Shown here piece by piece: positions 16,813 through 22,430 of a stretch of DNA of 23,921 bases (within the stretch, counting starts at the first letter, position 1; every line of letters starts with the position of its first letter). Under the pieces are notes generated by a model. The model ran no database searches. It worked only from the letters and a program-made list of their open reading frames with translations, and had not been told where the DNA came from. Source of the DNA: a virus; the IMG/VR virus record IMGVR_UViG_3300009156_000443, positions 1 through 23,921 of that record, one strand, 5' to 3'. The position numbers and the translations under genes are program-made.

Positions 16813-17603
16813 CAGAGCTTGTCGAGGATCGTGACCCGTCCCTTGCCGGCCGATTCGGCGGCGTAGACGGCGTCGGACTCGTCGGGATGCTCGGCGACGT
16901 AGGCGAGTACCTCGTCGACGGTGTGGACACCGGGGTCATACTCCCCGTCGGATTCGTCGGCGACGGGTTCGGCGGTCACGGGCGCGTTGTTGTTGGGCAG
17001 GGCGTCGGTCTCCGACTCGAACACCGTCGCCGGCCGCGCCCGATCCCCAGGGTTGAGCGGCTCGTCCTCCGTCGGCTCGGCGACGTTGCCGACATCGACC
17101 GTCTGCATCGACGTGAAGGCGGTGCCGGCGACCATCACGGTGAGCCGCGGGTCGTAGGTGCCGGCCTCGGCGTAGACGTGGTCGATCCCGCCGGCGTCGT
17201 AGACGTACTCGCCGTCACCGAAGTCCCACCGCACCTGCTCGTCGGGCAGCATCAGATCTTCGTCGCCGGCCAGGTCGAAGCGCACCACCAGGTCGGGGTC
17301 GACGTCGGGGTCGTCGCTCGTCCCGGCGCCGAAGGCGAACTCGCCGCTCGGCACGTGGGCCAGGCACACGTTGGCGGCCTGGTACCCGCCGTCGGGGAAC
17401 GCCGCGTCGAGCGCGTCCTGCACCGATGACGGATCGGCCCGCCCGAGGTTGACGGCCCGGATGAGCTGCACGAGCGACGTCCACGAGGACAGCGCCCACG
17501 TCGCCGGCTGACCCGACAGACCCCACGTCCACAGGTCCAGCTCGGTCGTGTCTTCCTCTTCGACGTTCTCCGTCTCTTCCTCAGCAAGCATTTCGTCGGT
17601 CAT
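16812..17603 (-). CDS. Virion protein with PKD (Ig-like) domain, decoration/head-fibre candidate
   Basis: This 263 aa acidic protein (ATG 17603) lies one base from the terminase stop. Residues 1-20 are Glu/Thr-rich; residues 20-110 are a mixed domain. Residues about 122-170 are a PKD domain: VRWDFGDGE then HVYAEAGTYDPRLTVMVAG, the family hallmark. Residues 175-225 are acidic linker. The C-terminus (HTVDEVLAYVAEHPDE, then GKGRVTILDKL) resembles a short end segment seen on actinophage capsid-associated proteins. PKD and other Ig-like domains commonly decorate phage surfaces and bind glycans weakly. I therefore infer a capsid or tail decoration protein, although its place beside the terminase is unusual for one. 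Confidence 0.75.
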   Translation of the reverse strand: MTDEMLAEEETENVEEEDTTELDLWTWGLSGQPATWALSSWTSLVQLIRAVNLGRADPSSVQDALDAAFPDGGYQAANVCLAHVPSGEFAFGAGTSDDPDVDPDLVVRFDLAGDEDLMLPDEQVRWDFGDGEYVYDAGGIDHVYAEAGTYDPRLTVMVAGTAFTSMQTVDVGNVAEPTEDEPLNPGDRARPATVFESETDALPNNNAPVTAEPVADESDGEYDPGVHTVDEVLAYVAEHPDESDAVYAAESAGKGRVTILDKL

Positions 17604-17604
17604 G

Positions 17605-19179
17605 TCACATCCTTCCGAGCACGGGGTGGTAGCGATGTCGGCGGTCGCGTTTGCGGAGCTGTTCCCACGCCCGATCCGACAGGGTTTCGGGTTCGCTGCG
17701 CACCTTGCGGGGGTGCACGGTCCGCTTGGCCAGCTCGGCCGCGGCGTAGGCGAGAACGTCGACCTGGTCGTCGTGGGCGGCGACCGGGAAGCTGACGACC
17801 TCGTCGAGGAACTCGGGCAGCCACGACGCGTTGCGCGGCAGGTACACCCGCCCGGCGTCGACGATGGCCTCCGCCGTCTCGGCGCGGGCGATCTTGTTCT
17901 TGTCCGGCGTCAACCAGCGCACCACGACTCCGCGGCGCTGCACGTCGGACCACAGCGACAGCGTCGCCATCTGCTTCTCGATGCCGACCCACGCCGGGCG
18001 CCACTGGTCCCACATCGACTGGATCAGCGGGGCGTGCTCGGCGTGCTCGACCCGCACGCGCCGGAGGTCGAGTAGCAGCAGCGCGTGCGGGTCGGTGGGG
18101 GCGACCGCCCACACGGCGCACACCGTGTAGTCGGAGCGCTTGGAATGGCTGAACGCCGGGTCCATCGTGGCGAACCGCCAGCATTCCCGGTCGTCGACGA
18201 CGTGGTCGTCCAGCGTGTAGAAGGTCTCGTCGTCCTTGGTCTGCGCCGACCAGTAGCGGAACGACCCTTTGCGGAACATGCCGCCACCGACGGGGATGGG
18301 CCGCTGCTGGTACATCGCCGCCCAGGCCGTCGGCCCGACGTCGGTGCGGATGCCGGCGAGTGCTACCTCGTCGAACCGCTCGGGGCACAGCGCCCGCCCC
18401 GGCGCCCGGCCCAGCGAGTCGTCGTCTTCGGCGATCGCCGGCATCCGCAGACGCTTGATCCTCATGCCGGTTTCGGCGGCGACGAGGCGGGCGATCAGGT
18501 CATCTTCATGCCAGCGGGACATGATGACGATGACCTTGCCGCCGGGCTCGCGCCGGGTCAGAAAGACCGACTGCCACCATTCCCACAGGTGATCACGCAT
18601 GACCGGCGACTGCGCCTCTTCGACGTTCTTGATCGGGTCGTCGACGATCATCAGGTGGCCGCCTTTGCCGATGATCGGTCCGCCGGCGCCGGCGGTGCCC
18701 ATCCCGCCGTCTTCGCCGATCAGGTCCCAGCGGTGCGACGCCCGCGACGTCTGGTCGATCTGCACCCCGAACCGGGGCCCGTGCTCGGCGACGATCTCGC
18801 GGGCCCGCCGGCCGTGGGTGGCGGCGAAGTCGGCCTCGTAGGAGGCGAGCAGCACCCGCCGGCGATGCTTGGTGATGAACCACGCCGGCGTCCACCGGCT
18901 GCACAGCTCGGTCTTGCCGTGACGGACGGGCTCTTCGACGATCAGGCAGTCGCATTCATCCCGCTCGACCATCCCGACGATGGCGTCGGACGTCTCGACC
19001 AGGTGCCGGTAGGGCTGCCAGAGACCCCGTGACAGGCGCGCCGCATAGTCGGCCGGCGTCCGCAGGGTCAGCGCGGCGTCCGCGGCGGTGACGATCGCCG
19101 CGTACTGCTCGGGCGGCATCCGGTCGATGTCTTCGTCGGTGAGCGAGGAGACCGCGTCGAGCAGGTCGGTGGTCTCCAT
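17605..19179 (-). CDS. terL: Terminase large subunit
   Basis: I choose ATG 19179 (524 aa); the frame extends upstream but only into the divergent promoter region and HTH gene. The ATPase half shows a Walker A variant EEPVRHGKTE (residues 82-91), Walker B LMIVDDP (176-182) and the coupling motif SRWHEDD (221-227). The nuclease half shows ATMDPAFSHSKRSDYT with Asp340, VGIEKQ with Glu401 and AAHDDQVDVLAYA with Asp470/471/474, the acidic cluster of the RNase H-fold. The protein pumps DNA into the prohead and cuts it. No small terminase is recognisable beside it. It is the first gene of the leftward late operon. Confidence 0.95.
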   Translation of the reverse strand: METTDLLDAVSSLTDEDIDRMPPEQYAAIVTAADAALTLRTPADYAARLSRGLWQPYRHLVETSDAIVGMVERDECDCLIVEEPVRHGKTELCSRWTPAWFITKHRRRVLLASYEADFAATHGRRAREIVAEHGPRFGVQIDQTSRASHRWDLIGEDGGMGTAGAGGPIIGKGGHLMIVDDPIKNVEEAQSPVMRDHLWEWWQSVFLTRREPGGKVIVIMSRWHEDDLIARLVAAETGMRIKRLRMPAIAEDDDSLGRAPGRALCPERFDEVALAGIRTDVGPTAWAAMYQQRPIPVGGGMFRKGSFRYWSAQTKDDETFYTLDDHVVDDRECWRFATMDPAFSHSKRSDYTVCAVWAVAPTDPHALLLLDLRRVRVEHAEHAPLIQSMWDQWRPAWVGIEKQMATLSLWSDVQRRGVVVRWLTPDKNKIARAETAEAIVDAGRVYLPRNASWLPEFLDEVVSFPVAAHDDQVDVLAYAAAELAKRTVHPRKVRSEPETLSDRAWEQLRKRDRRHRYHPVLGRM

Positions 19180-19231
19180 CGGTACGCACGATGACACGAG
19201 GGGTTGACGGGATGCAACGATCGGCAGCAGC
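19180..19231. promoter_or_regulatory. Divergent intergenic region between late and early operons
   Basis: These 52 bases separate the terminase start (leftward) from the HTH gene start (rightward), so any promoters for the two blocks lie here or inside the neighbouring genes. A TTGACG occurs at 19204-19209 on the plus strand and a TTGCAT on the minus strand, but neither has a convincing -10 partner. This suggests activator- or phage-polymerase-dependent control. Confidence 0.4.
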
Positions 19232-19465
19232 ATGGCGAGAATGGAGACACACGACGTGCGCAGCGGACGCCAGGGACGCGACTGGATCACCAGCAAGGAG
19301 GTCGCCTCCCTCCTCGGCATCTCCGTCTTCACGATCCGCTCGTGGCGCCACCGCGGCGTCGGCCCGCCGGTGTACCGGATGAACTCGGCGATCCGCTACG
19401 ACCGCGAGGAAGTCCTCGACTGGCACGCGGCGTGCCGCCTTGAGGGCAAGGCCGCCGGCCAGTGA
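19232..19465 (+). CDS. Excisionase/MerR-type helix-turn-helix DNA-binding protein
   Basis: This 77 aa protein could start at ATG 19232 or 19241. The HTH is clear: WITSKEVASLLGISVFTIRSWRHRGVGPPVYR, followed by the wing and RYDREEVLDWHAA, the standard helix-turn-helix-17/excisionase layout. Such proteins act as excisionases, transcription regulators or DNA-bending factors. It is the first gene of the rightward block and faces the terminase gene across 52 bp, so it is well placed to control the early/late boundary. The next gene overlaps its stop (GTGA). Confidence 0.85.
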   Translation: MARMETHDVRSGRQGRDWITSKEVASLLGISVFTIRSWRHRGVGPPVYRMNSAIRYDREEVLDWHAACRLEGKAAGQ

Positions 19466-19749
19466 CCCTCTTCGACGCCTCCCCGTACGGCCCCGAGCGA
19501 CGTCTCCGCCAACGCAAGCCCCGCCCCGACGAGATCCGCCTGGATCGACCGTGGGTCCTGCTCCGCTCCCACGGCCGGCCGCCGATGGCCCACCTGCTGG
19601 CCGACATCTTCAAGCCGAACGAGCGCGACCGCCTGGCCGCGAAGAACGGCGGGGTCCGCGCCGTCTGCGGCCACTACGGGATGCCGATGGAGGTCGACGG
19701 CCACCCGATGGCCTTCTTGTGCCACGCCTGCTGGGACCACTTGACGTGA
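19462..19749 (+). CDS. Small Cys/His-containing protein (hypothetical)
   Basis: This 95 aa protein starts at GTG 19462 (GTGA overlap). It opens with TLFDAS, faintly like the PLFDS tag of the downstream array, but has different codons. The middle is basic. The C-terminal half (VRAVCGHYGMPMEVDGHPMAFLCHACWDHLT) has C..H and CHAC groups that could form a small zinc site. I do not recognise the family. Confidence 0.78.
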   Translation: MTLFDASPYGPERRLRQRKPRPDEIRLDRPWVLLRSHGRPPMAHLLADIFKPNERDRLAAKNGGVRAVCGHYGMPMEVDGHPMAFLCHACWDHLT

Positions 19750-19934
19750 TCTCGGAGGACCGCTTCGACGACATCGAGCGCGAGCTACGGTCGTTGCGCC
19801 GGGAAGTATCTGGCCTGGTCGAGGACATCGCCGAGCTGTTCGAGCAGCACAGCCGCCTCAGCCACCGTTTCGAAACCCTCAGTGCCGGTACAACGATGCA
19901 ACCAGGCGGTGCCGACCGCAACCCCAGCGCATAG
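19746..19934 (+). CDS. Small coiled-coil protein
   Basis: This 62 aa protein starts at GTG 19746, overlapping the previous stop as GTGA. Residues about 3-45 form an acidic heptad-like helix (DRFDDIERELRSLRREVSGL, then VEDIAELFEQHSRL), followed by a Gly/Thr-rich tail. The function is unknown. It closes the first rightward gene group; a probable promoter follows. Confidence 0.68.
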   Translation: MISEDRFDDIERELRSLRREVSGLVEDIAELFEQHSRLSHRFETLSAGTTMQPGGADRNPSA

Positions 19935-19942
19935 GTCGCGTC

Positions 19943-19970
19943 TTGCGTTGCTGGTTGTGGCGGCTATTCT
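19943..19970 (+). promoter_or_regulatory. Probable sigma-70-like promoter for the small-gene array
   Basis: TTGCGT (19943-19948), a 16-bp spacer and TATTCT (19965-19970) lie just after a gene end, in the only real gap upstream of the array. GTG codons begin 5 and 8 bases past the -10, the spacing expected for leaderless transcripts in actinobacteria. TTGCGT recurs as -35 in a second candidate promoter at 23199. Confidence 0.5.
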
Positions 19971-19975
19971 GCGCC

Positions 19976-20101
19976 GTGGTGGTGGGTGACAACACCGGCG
20001 GGCAGTTGGGGGACCTCGCCAAGAGCCACATCCCGGTCCAGACCCCGCCGGGCACCAGCGATCGACCGCCCGAGGACACCGCATGGACGGTGCCCCCTTG
20101 A
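19976..20101 (+). CDS. Candidate leaderless 41-aa peptide (uncertain)
   Basis: Three consecutive GTG codons (19976, 19979, 19982) open a short frame that ends at TGA 20099-20101. The peptide (VGDNTGGQLGDLAKSHIPVQ, then a Pro/Thr-rich end) has no known motif. Support is its position at the predicted transcription start and the absence of another gene in this gap; no ribosome site is visible. It may be simply leader RNA. Confidence 0.35.
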   Translation: MVVGDNTGGQLGDLAKSHIPVQTPPGTSDRPPEDTAWTVPP

Positions 20102-20127
20102 TCCGCCTGTGGAGGGAGAACCCACAC

Positions 20128-20292
20128 ATGGACGACCACGACCTAGACCTCGTCGCGCCCGACGCCATGCTCGATCTGCTCCGCCGCGAGATCGCCGCCA
20201 TCCACACCTTCCTGGACCGCACGTTCGCCGGGTACCAGACCGAGCTGGCCGAGATCTTCGCCGAGATGGAGGCCGCCGATGGAGAAGGCTGA
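20128..20292 (+). CDS. Small helical protein heading the tag-gene array
   Basis: I choose ATG 20128 because GGAGGGA lies about ten bases upstream; an in-frame ATG at 20083 would add 15 residues without a ribosome site. The 54 aa product is acidic and helical (PDAMLDLLRREIAAIHTFLD, then QTELAEIFAEMEAADGEG). It lacks the PLFDS tag but overlaps the first tagged gene by 14 bases. Function unknown. Confidence 0.7.
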   Translation: MDDHDLDLVAPDAMLDLLRREIAAIHTFLDRTFAGYQTELAEIFAEMEAADGEG

Positions 20293-20404
20293 CGAACCGC
20301 TGTTCGATAGCGACGACGCTGCGTTCCCTAACTGGACCGTCGAGTGGGCACGCCTCGTCCCGATCCTGCGCGCCCTCCTTGCAGCGAGGTCCGAGCGTGG
20401 CTAA
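20279..20404 (+). CDS. PLFDS-tag small protein 1 (helical body)
   Basis: This 41 aa protein starts at ATG 20279, after GGAGG inside the previous gene. Its tag is ADEPLFDS at residues 4-11, with Ser as AGC rather than TCC. The body (WTVEWARLVPILRALLAARS) is one amphipathic helix. The TGA that ends the upstream gene lies inside the GCTGACGAA of this tag. Function unknown. Confidence 0.72.
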   Translation: MEKADEPLFDSDDAAFPNWTVEWARLVPILRALLAARSERG

Positions 20405-20540
20405 CAAACCGCTGTCCATCAGCGAGGACGGCCCGCCCCGAGAGCTGGTCATCGCGGTGGAGTACCTCGTGGACGACTACGGACTCGACGCCGTGCGCGC
20501 CGCCGTCGATGAGCTGATCGCGTGGTACGCCAATGGCTGA
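20397..20540 (+). CDS. PLFDS-tag small protein 2 (divergent tag, helical body)
   Basis: This 47 aa protein starts at GTG 20397 and overlaps its neighbour by eight bases (GTGGCTAA). The tag is the most divergent in the array, NKPLSIS, but keeps CCGCTG for Pro-Leu. The body is helical and acidic (ELVIAVEYLVDDYGLDAVRA, then AVDELIAWYANG). Function unknown. Confidence 0.7.
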   Translation: MANKPLSISEDGPPRELVIAVEYLVDDYGLDAVRAAVDELIAWYANG

Positions 20541-20694
20541 CGAACCGCTGTTCGATTCCCTGCACTACGAGCGCTGCACCGATCCCGAGTGCCCGGTCGC
20601 CTACGCCTACCGCGACCCGTACCCCGCGGTCGATCACTGGCACTACACCGGCCCACCCGCGCCACAGCCCGACCGGTGGTCCGATGTCACCTGA
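20533..20694 (+). CDS. PLFDS-tag small protein 3 (Cys/His, aromatic body)
   Basis: This 53 aa protein starts at ATG 20533; ATGGCTGA overlaps the previous stop. It carries a consensus tag (ADEPLFDS). The body is Tyr/Pro-rich with CTDPEC and HWHY, possibly a minimal metal site. It has no clear Shine-Dalgarno sequence, so it may depend on translational coupling. Function unknown. Confidence 0.72.
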   Translation: MADEPLFDSLHYERCTDPECPVAYAYRDPYPAVDHWHYTGPPAPQPDRWSDVT

Positions 20695-20854
20695 GCAGAA
20701 CCCTGATCCGCTGTTCGATTCCTGGTCGCGCTGCCCCGACTACTACGACGGTCCGCCAGGCGCTGACTCGCGCGGCACGCACACTTGCGACCGCGAGCGC
20801 GGCCACCGCGGCCCGCACCACTGCCCACGATGCGGGAAGGCATGGGATGGGTGA
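20684..20854 (+). CDS. PLFDS-tag small protein 4 (zinc-ribbon-like body)
   Basis: This 56 aa protein starts at ATG 20684 with an 11-base overlap. The tag is NPDPLFDS at residues 6-13 (GAT in place of GAA before CCG). The body carries C..D-rich segments, HTCDRERGHRGPHHCPRCGKAW, with a C-terminal CPRCGKAW that looks like half a zinc ribbon. Four Cys and several His could bind one zinc. Function unknown. Confidence 0.74.
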   Translation: MSPEQNPDPLFDSWSRCPDYYDGPPGADSRGTHTCDRERGHRGPHHCPRCGKAWDG

Positions 20855-21011
20855 GAACGCTGAACCGCTGTTCGATTCCCCCACCGAAGCTCAGTGGGCG
20901 ACATGCGACGACGTGCTCGACTGGTTACGCCTTGCCGTTGCTGACGAACCGGGCGAGCGCGACGACGTGGAACGCGTGCGCGACATCCTTGACCGCGTGA
21001 TGAGGGGATGA
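20847..21011 (+). CDS. PLFDS-tag small protein 5 (helical body)
   Basis: This 54 aa protein starts at ATG 20847 after GGAAGG and overlaps the previous stop by eight bases. Its tag DNA is an exact 18-bp consensus copy (20862-20879). The acidic helical body reads DDVLDWLRLAVADEPGERDD, then VERVRDILDRVM. A competing ATG at 20842 opens a different frame without the tag and is not preferred. Confidence 0.73.
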   Translation: MGENAEPLFDSPTEAQWATCDDVLDWLRLAVADEPGERDDVERVRDILDRVMRG

Positions 21012-21014
21012 CGA

Positions 21015-21227
21015 ATGGAACCGCTGTTCATCAGCGACCGCCACGCGCTCTACGTCGGGTGGGTCGCGGGCATCGCGTCCAAGCACGGGCTCGACGTGTC
21101 GCTCGTCGTCAACGACGAGGGCACGGGCTACACCAACCGCATCACCGTAAGGACGCCGAAGGGCGTCGCCATCACCGTCGTGGTGCCGCCACCGCCCGAG
21201 GAATGGACGGTCCACGATGACGAGTAG
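21015..21227 (+). CDS. PLFDS-tag small protein 6 (beta-rich body)
   Basis: This 70 aa protein is the only array member not overlapping its predecessor (3-base gap), with GAGGGG upstream. The tag follows the start codon at once (MEPLFIS) and is degenerate at its end. The body looks alpha/beta: LYVGWVAGIASKHGLDVSLV, then VNDEGTGYTNRITVRTPKG and VAITVVVPPP. Function unknown. Confidence 0.75.
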   Translation: MEPLFISDRHALYVGWVAGIASKHGLDVSLVVNDEGTGYTNRITVRTPKGVAITVVVPPPPEEWTVHDDE

Positions 21228-21408
21228 CCCTGACGAACCGCTGTCCGATACCCGCGCCGTGCGCCTACTCCGGGCCAAGGCCAGCGAGCTGGAACGTCAG
21301 GTCAAGCTCCACGCCGACCGAGGCGACGACCGGTACTGGATGTTGGCCGACATCGCACTCATCGCCGCGCTGCTGGCCGACGAGATCGAGAGGCGCAGCG
21401 ATGGCTGA
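21217..21408 (+). CDS. PLFDS-tag small protein 7 (helical body)
   Basis: This 63 aa protein starts at ATG 21217 with an 11-base overlap. Its tag is DEPLSDT, with TCC for TTC and ACC for TCC. The body is two helices (AVRLLRAKASELERQVKLHA and MLADIALIAALLADEIERR), a hairpin-like layout. Function unknown. Confidence 0.74.
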   Translation: MTSSPDEPLSDTRAVRLLRAKASELERQVKLHADRGDDRYWMLADIALIAALLADEIERRSDG

Positions 21409-21583
21409 CGAACCGCTGTTCGATTCCCGTTCGCGGATCACCTATCGCGCCGACAACGGGACGACCATCGTCATCGAGGTTCCGTGGCGCGAGGTCGACA
21501 TCATCCCGCCACCGTCGATCCCGTTCGTGGACAGCATCACGAAGCGGACCATCGTCTACAGCTACGAGGCGACGAATGCCTGA
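21401..21583 (+). CDS. PLFDS-tag small protein 8 (beta-rich body)
   Basis: This 60 aa protein starts at ATG 21401; ATGGCTGA overlaps the previous stop. The 5' end matches that of gene 3 for the whole tag region, including the codons before it. The body is beta-rich (RITYRADNGTTIVIEVPWRE, then PFVDSITKRTIVYSYEA). Function unknown. Confidence 0.74.
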   Translation: MADEPLFDSRSRITYRADNGTTIVIEVPWREVDIIPPPSIPFVDSITKRTIVYSYEATNA

Positions 21584-21770
21584 GCGCGATGTTGAACCGC
21601 TGTTCGATTCCGACACGGTGACCGCCATCCGCAAGGTGCTGTCACGCGCTCACGATCTGATCGTGGATGCTGCCCTGCCCGACGGAACCGTCCATGTCCC
21701 CGAGTCCGTCATGCCCGCGCTCGATGCGATCGCTGACGCCATGCGAGAGGTCACCGCCCTTGGGAAATGA
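21576..21770 (+). CDS. PLFDS-tag small protein 9 (helical body)
   Basis: This 64 aa protein starts at ATG 21576 after GAGG; ATGCCTGA overlaps the previous stop. The tag (VEPLFDS, residues 6-12) is encoded by an exact consensus copy. The body is helical (AIRKVLSRAHDLIVDAALPD, then VMPALDAIADAMREVTALG). Its own TGA lies within the next tag copy. Function unknown. Confidence 0.74.
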   Translation: MPERDVEPLFDSDTVTAIRKVLSRAHDLIVDAALPDGTVHVPESVMPALDAIADAMREVTALGK

Positions 21771-21933
21771 ACCGCTGTTCGATTCCCGGTGTGAGTGCTG
21801 CGACGAACCGGGCGCGACCGTCCGACTGTGCGAGGACGACGAAGCCGTCGCTCTGTGCGACGGGTGCGTCGCCATGCTGACGCCGTCCGGTCCGTGGTCG
21901 CCGTGGGCGGGAACGGAGCTGCACGATGCCTGA
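21760..21933 (+). CDS. PLFDS-tag small protein 10 (zinc-binding body, TTG start)
   Basis: This 57 aa protein starts at TTG 21760, with GAGAGG upstream and an 11-base overlap. No ATG or GTG start places the conserved tag at the N-terminus, so the tag decides the start. After GNEPLFDS the body reads RCECCDEPGATVRLC, then ALCDGCVAML, with two Cys pairs that likely bind zinc. Function unknown. Confidence 0.72.
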   Translation: MGNEPLFDSRCECCDEPGATVRLCEDDEAVALCDGCVAMLTPSGPWSPWAGTELHDA

Positions 21934-22120
21934 AGATCGAATCGTTCCGCTGTTCGATTCCGGCGAGATGGCCGTGCTGCGCGACTGCGTGGCGGCGGCG
22001 ATCGCGGACCTGGCCGTGAGGATCGACATGCACGGCGGCATGGACCAGGCCCCACCACTGGCACGCGAACACTGGGATGCCCTCGTCGCCCTCGCGCCCA
22101 AGGTGGGGCTCGACCTGTGA
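21926..22120 (+). CDS. PLFDS-tag small protein 11 (helical body, last of array)
   Basis: This 64 aa protein starts at ATG 21926 after GGAG; ATGCCTGA overlaps the previous stop. The tag is IVPLFDS at residues 6-12, with GTT in place of GAA before CCG. The body is helical (EMAVLRDCVAAAIADLAVRI, later ALVALAPKVGLDL). The next gene starts in its stop (GTGA) and has no tag, so the array ends here. Confidence 0.74.
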   Translation: MPEDRIVPLFDSGEMAVLRDCVAAAIADLAVRIDMHGGMDQAPPLAREHWDALVALAPKVGLDL

Positions 22121-22272
22121 TCGAGCTGACCCTCATCATCCTCGCCGGCACCCTCATCTTGGACGTCGCCCTCGAATGGTGGCGGGACGCCGACCGGGTC
22201 CGCCGCCGGCGCGAGATCGAACACGACCGCGCCGAGATGCGCCGCACCCTGCACCGAACGAGAGGACACTGA
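22117..22272 (+). CDS. Small membrane protein
   Basis: This 51 aa protein starts at GTG 22117, overlapping the last tag gene stop as GTGA. Residues 2-19 are a hydrophobic helix (IELTLIILAGTLILDVAL), followed by an Arg/Glu-rich cytoplasmic-looking helix (RVRRRREIEHDRAEMRRTL). It is likely anchored in the host inner membrane. Function unknown. Confidence 0.7.
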   Translation: MIELTLIILAGTLILDVALEWWRDADRVRRRREIEHDRAEMRRTLHRTRGH

Positions 22273-22406
22273 TGGACAAACGCCAGCACTACGCCCTCAC
22301 CCACCCACTCGACGAGTACCACATGGACCGCATCGCCACCTGCCGACGCACCCGCGACCTCGGCGGACAGACCTGGTCGACGACCATCCTCGCCGTCGAC
22401 CGTTGA
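22272..22406 (+). CDS. N-terminal part of a gene split by in-frame TGA
   Basis: This 44 aa frame starts at ATG 22272 (TGATG overlap) and ends at TGA 22404-22406. The same frame then continues without another stop as an apparently coherent protein to 22685 (next entry). The end of this part (QTWSTTILAVDR) leads smoothly into ARLNDGEPVWHVST after the stop, so one 137 aa ancestral protein is likely. A single CGA-to-TGA change would explain it. Confidence 0.6.
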   Translation: MDKRQHYALTHPLDEYHMDRIATCRRTRDLGGQTWSTTILAVDR

Positions 22407-22430
22407 GCACGCCTCAACGACGGCGAGCCC

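Larger units (their letters stand above)
20294..21961 (+). repeat. Eleven-copy 18-bp start-proximal repeat, consensus GAACCGCTGTTCGATTCC
   Basis: Copies begin at 20294, 20406, 20542, 20705, 20862, 21018, 21235, 21410, 21594, 21769 and 21944, 112 to 217 bp apart. All are in the same strand and frame, within the first 13 codons of successive genes. Five copies are identical to the consensus (20542, 20862, 21410, 21594, 21769). CCGCTGT is invariant in all eleven. Most copies contain GAAC-N4-GTTC, a dyad like Gram-positive LexA boxes. The encoded peptide is E-P-L-F-D-S with variants. Confidence 0.93.

Noticed and set aside
19204-19232. TTGACG as a promoter for the first HTH gene.
   Set aside because: No acceptable -10 hexamer lies 15-19 bases downstream; kept only as a weak note for the intergenic region.
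20551-20559. GTTCGATTCC resembles the T-loop of tRNAs, suggesting tRNA fragments or attachment cores.
   Set aside because: The flanks do not form a T-stem, there is no acceptor or anticodon arm and no CCA, and the motif recurs only as coding tag.
20938-20955. A twelfth tag copy (GCTGACGAACCGGG) inside tag gene 5.
   Set aside because: It matches only ADEP, lacks CTGTTCGAT and lies at the middle of the gene, so chance similarity is more likely.
20294-21961. The regularly spaced repeat as a CRISPR array.
   Set aside because: Spacing is 112-217 bp, copies are in frame at gene starts, and the intervening sequence is coding; no cas genes are seen.
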